Assembly: GCF_014172375.1 (NCBI RefSeq)
Contig: NZ_WNXD01000001.1
Span: forward strand, 558,001 to 622,000
Origin: Pedobacter planticolens
GTDB taxonomy: Bacteria > Bacteroidota > Bacteroidia > Sphingobacteriales > Sphingobacteriaceae
Reading direction: 5' to 3'
Length of the DNA stretch: 64,000 nt
Part shown: positions 62,782-64,000 of the stretch, piece after piece
Position numbering within the stretch: the first letter of the stretch is position 1
How the letters are laid out: the number at the start of each line of letters is the position of its first letter
Translations under genes and position numbers: made by a program
The notes under the pieces: model-generated
Seen by the model: the letters and a program-made list of their open reading frames with translations, nothing else
Databases searched by the model: none
Told to the model about the DNA's origin: nothing

Positions 62782-63981
62782 ATGAAACTTAAATTATTTA
62801 TCGCTCTGCTTTTGGCAAGCACAACAACCTTTGCACAGGAAGTAAAATTAGCAGCTACACCACCAATGGGATGGATGAGTTGGAACATCATGTCTGAAAA
62901 TCCGAATGAAAAAGACATTAAGGAAATGGCTGATGCTATGGTTGCTAGCGGAATGGTTAAAGCTGGTTATCACTATATCTTCTTAGACGATTGTTGGCAA
63001 GGTGGTCGTGATAACAAAAATAACATCATTGCCGATGCGAAAAAATTTCCTTCTGGAATTAAATCACTAGCAGATTATTTACATAGTAAAGGAATGAAAT
63101 TGGGAATTTATTCTGATGCAGCGCCACTTACTTGTGGAGGTTTTACGGCTAGTTTTAATTTCGAAAACCAAGATGCCAAAACATTTGCATATTGGGGAAT
63201 AGATTACCTGAAATATGATTATTGCAATGCACCTGAGGATGTAGCAACAGCTAAGATTCGTTATGGTAAAATGGCACAAGCGCTACGCAAATCGGGAAGA
63301 GAAATTTTATTGGGTATCTGCGAATGGGGTCCACGTGAGCCATGGAATTGGGGTGCAGAAGTTGGTGGACAAAGTTGGCGTACTACCTACGATATTAGAG
63401 ATAAATGGAATGATACTGAAGGCAAAGGGGGAGTTGGAATTTATAATGTAGTTGATAAAAATGCAGAACTTGCAAAATACTCTGGACCAGGAAAATGGAA
63501 CGATGGAGATATGTTGGTAGCGGGTTTACATGGAGTAAAAGGCCCATCATCTGCATACAACGGTAAGGGTTGTACACAAGCAGAATACCAAAGTCAGATG
63601 AGTTTATATTCGATGCTAAATTCGCCATTATATGCGAGTTGCGACATTCGTAAAATGGATGATGAAGCAAGAACTATTTTTACGAATGAGGAGGTGGTTG
63701 CCTTAAATCAGGATGCTTTAGGAAAACAAGCTGAACGTAAAATTAAAAATGACGTTTGGGACATTTTTGTTCGTCCGTTGGCTAATGGAGATTATGCCAT
63801 TGCTATTTTAAACAAAGCTGCTTCAACACAAAATGCAAAAATAAATTTCGCCGATTTAGGCTTAGCTGATAAATACGAAATCAGAGATTTATGGCAACAT
63901 AAAGTAACAGGAAAAGGTAACAAATGGGCTGGTCAGGTAGCTGCACACGAAACCAAAGTTTTTAGATTGAAGAAAATATAA
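62782..63981 (+). CDS. Secreted GH27 alpha-galactosidase
   Basis: A 399-residue enzyme with signal peptide (MKLKLFIALLLASTTTFAQE). GH27 features are TPPMGWMSWN, YIFLDDCWQGGRD, the nucleophile aspartate in YLKYDYCNAP and the acid/base aspartate in TTYDIRDKW. A C-terminal beta domain follows (VWDIFVRPLANGDYAIAILN). It removes alpha-galactose. With the GH35 gene it suggests use of galactose-rich polymers such as galactomannan or galactan side chains. The end of the window is 19 bp away. Confidence 0.93.
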   Translation: MKLKLFIALLLASTTTFAQEVKLAATPPMGWMSWNIMSENPNEKDIKEMADAMVASGMVKAGYHYIFLDDCWQGGRDNKNNIIADAKKFPSGIKSLADYLHSKGMKLGIYSDAAPLTCGGFTASFNFENQDAKTFAYWGIDYLKYDYCNAPEDVATAKIRYGKMAQALRKSGREILLGICEWGPREPWNWGAEVGGQSWRTTYDIRDKWNDTEGKGGVGIYNVVDKNAELAKYSGPGKWNDGDMLVAGLHGVKGPSSAYNGKGCTQAEYQSQMSLYSMLNSPLYASCDIRKMDDEARTIFTNEEVVALNQDALGKQAERKIKNDVWDIFVRPLANGDYAIAILNKAASTQNAKINFADLGLADKYEIRDLWQHKVTGKGNKWAGQVAAHETKVFRLKKI

Positions 63982-64000
63982 CTAAACACACACAAACACA

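Overview
The window looks like chromosome from a Sphingobacteriaceae-type Bacteroidota, most like Pedobacter. The DNA is AT-rich. Promoters fit the Bacteroidota sigma-A pattern (TTG, about 18-20 nt, TAnnTTTG), best seen before both tRNA-Leu genes. Most start codons lack a strong Shine-Dalgarno. Gene content also fits: DUF6266, DUF4254, DUF2851, a long-insert Rho, and tig-clpP-clpX. This assignment is inference; no database search was run.

Region 1 (1-20 kb): an orphan CDP-alcohol phosphatidyltransferase is followed by an NtrC-type sigma-54 activator and its histidine kinase on the minus strand. Facing them is an eight-gene MacAB-like cluster: one membrane-fusion adaptor, two ABC ATPases and five paralogous permeases of about 790 aa. 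Before the adaptor lie two 16-bp enhancer-like palindromes exactly 21 bp apart and a near-consensus -24/-12 promoter. This moves the adaptor start to 4533 and makes the locus look like a self-contained sigma-54 circuit. A 480-bp palindrome-bounded element carrying a DUF559 nuclease-like gene sits between regulator and promoter. The cluster ends at a strong terminator, followed by a 14-unit, 21-bp tandem repeat.

Region 2 (20-47 kb) is mostly housekeeping. It holds a signal-less metal-receptor protein, tRNA-Leu(UAG), tig-clpP-clpX and AMP nucleosidase. A minus-strand run follows (PolX-like protein, DUF4254, glycosyltransferase 9, SixA, cupin, MepB, two small proteins). Then come sppA, folK with an orphan Hpt protein, pssA, rho, pyrF with a DMT transporter, DUF2851 with a PspC-like protein, an ankyrin protein, ftsK with lolA, an MBL hydrolase and tRNA-Leu(GAG). 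The PolX-like protein appears to have lost its polymerase carboxylates but keeps its PHP site.

Region 3 (47-64 kb) is accessory: an acyltransferase in a gene-poor stretch, a serine hydrolase, a secreted SnoaL/DUF4440-like protein, small membrane proteins and a DUF6266 gene behind a perfect hairpin. The most interesting block is a five-gene minus-strand operon (60153-52351). It encodes a secreted papain-like peptidase with a DUF4384-like tail, two secreted TPR/Ig-like/caspase-fold proteases with intact His/Cys dyads, a CHASE2-like membrane protein and a secreted FecR-like protein. The two caspase genes are nearly identical in their C-terminal halves and diverged in their N-terminal TPR halves. 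I read the operon as a cell-envelope sensor and protease cascade; its role is unknown. Divergent from it is a GH35 plus GH27 galactoside-degradation operon with a LacI-type palindrome over its probable -7 box.

Dispersed intergenic repeats are common: TCATCCTGAGCTTGTCGAAG type, CCCCTCTCC/GGAGAGGGG palindromes, ACATTAAG arms, and G/T-rich/A/C-rich phrase hairpins just before start codons.
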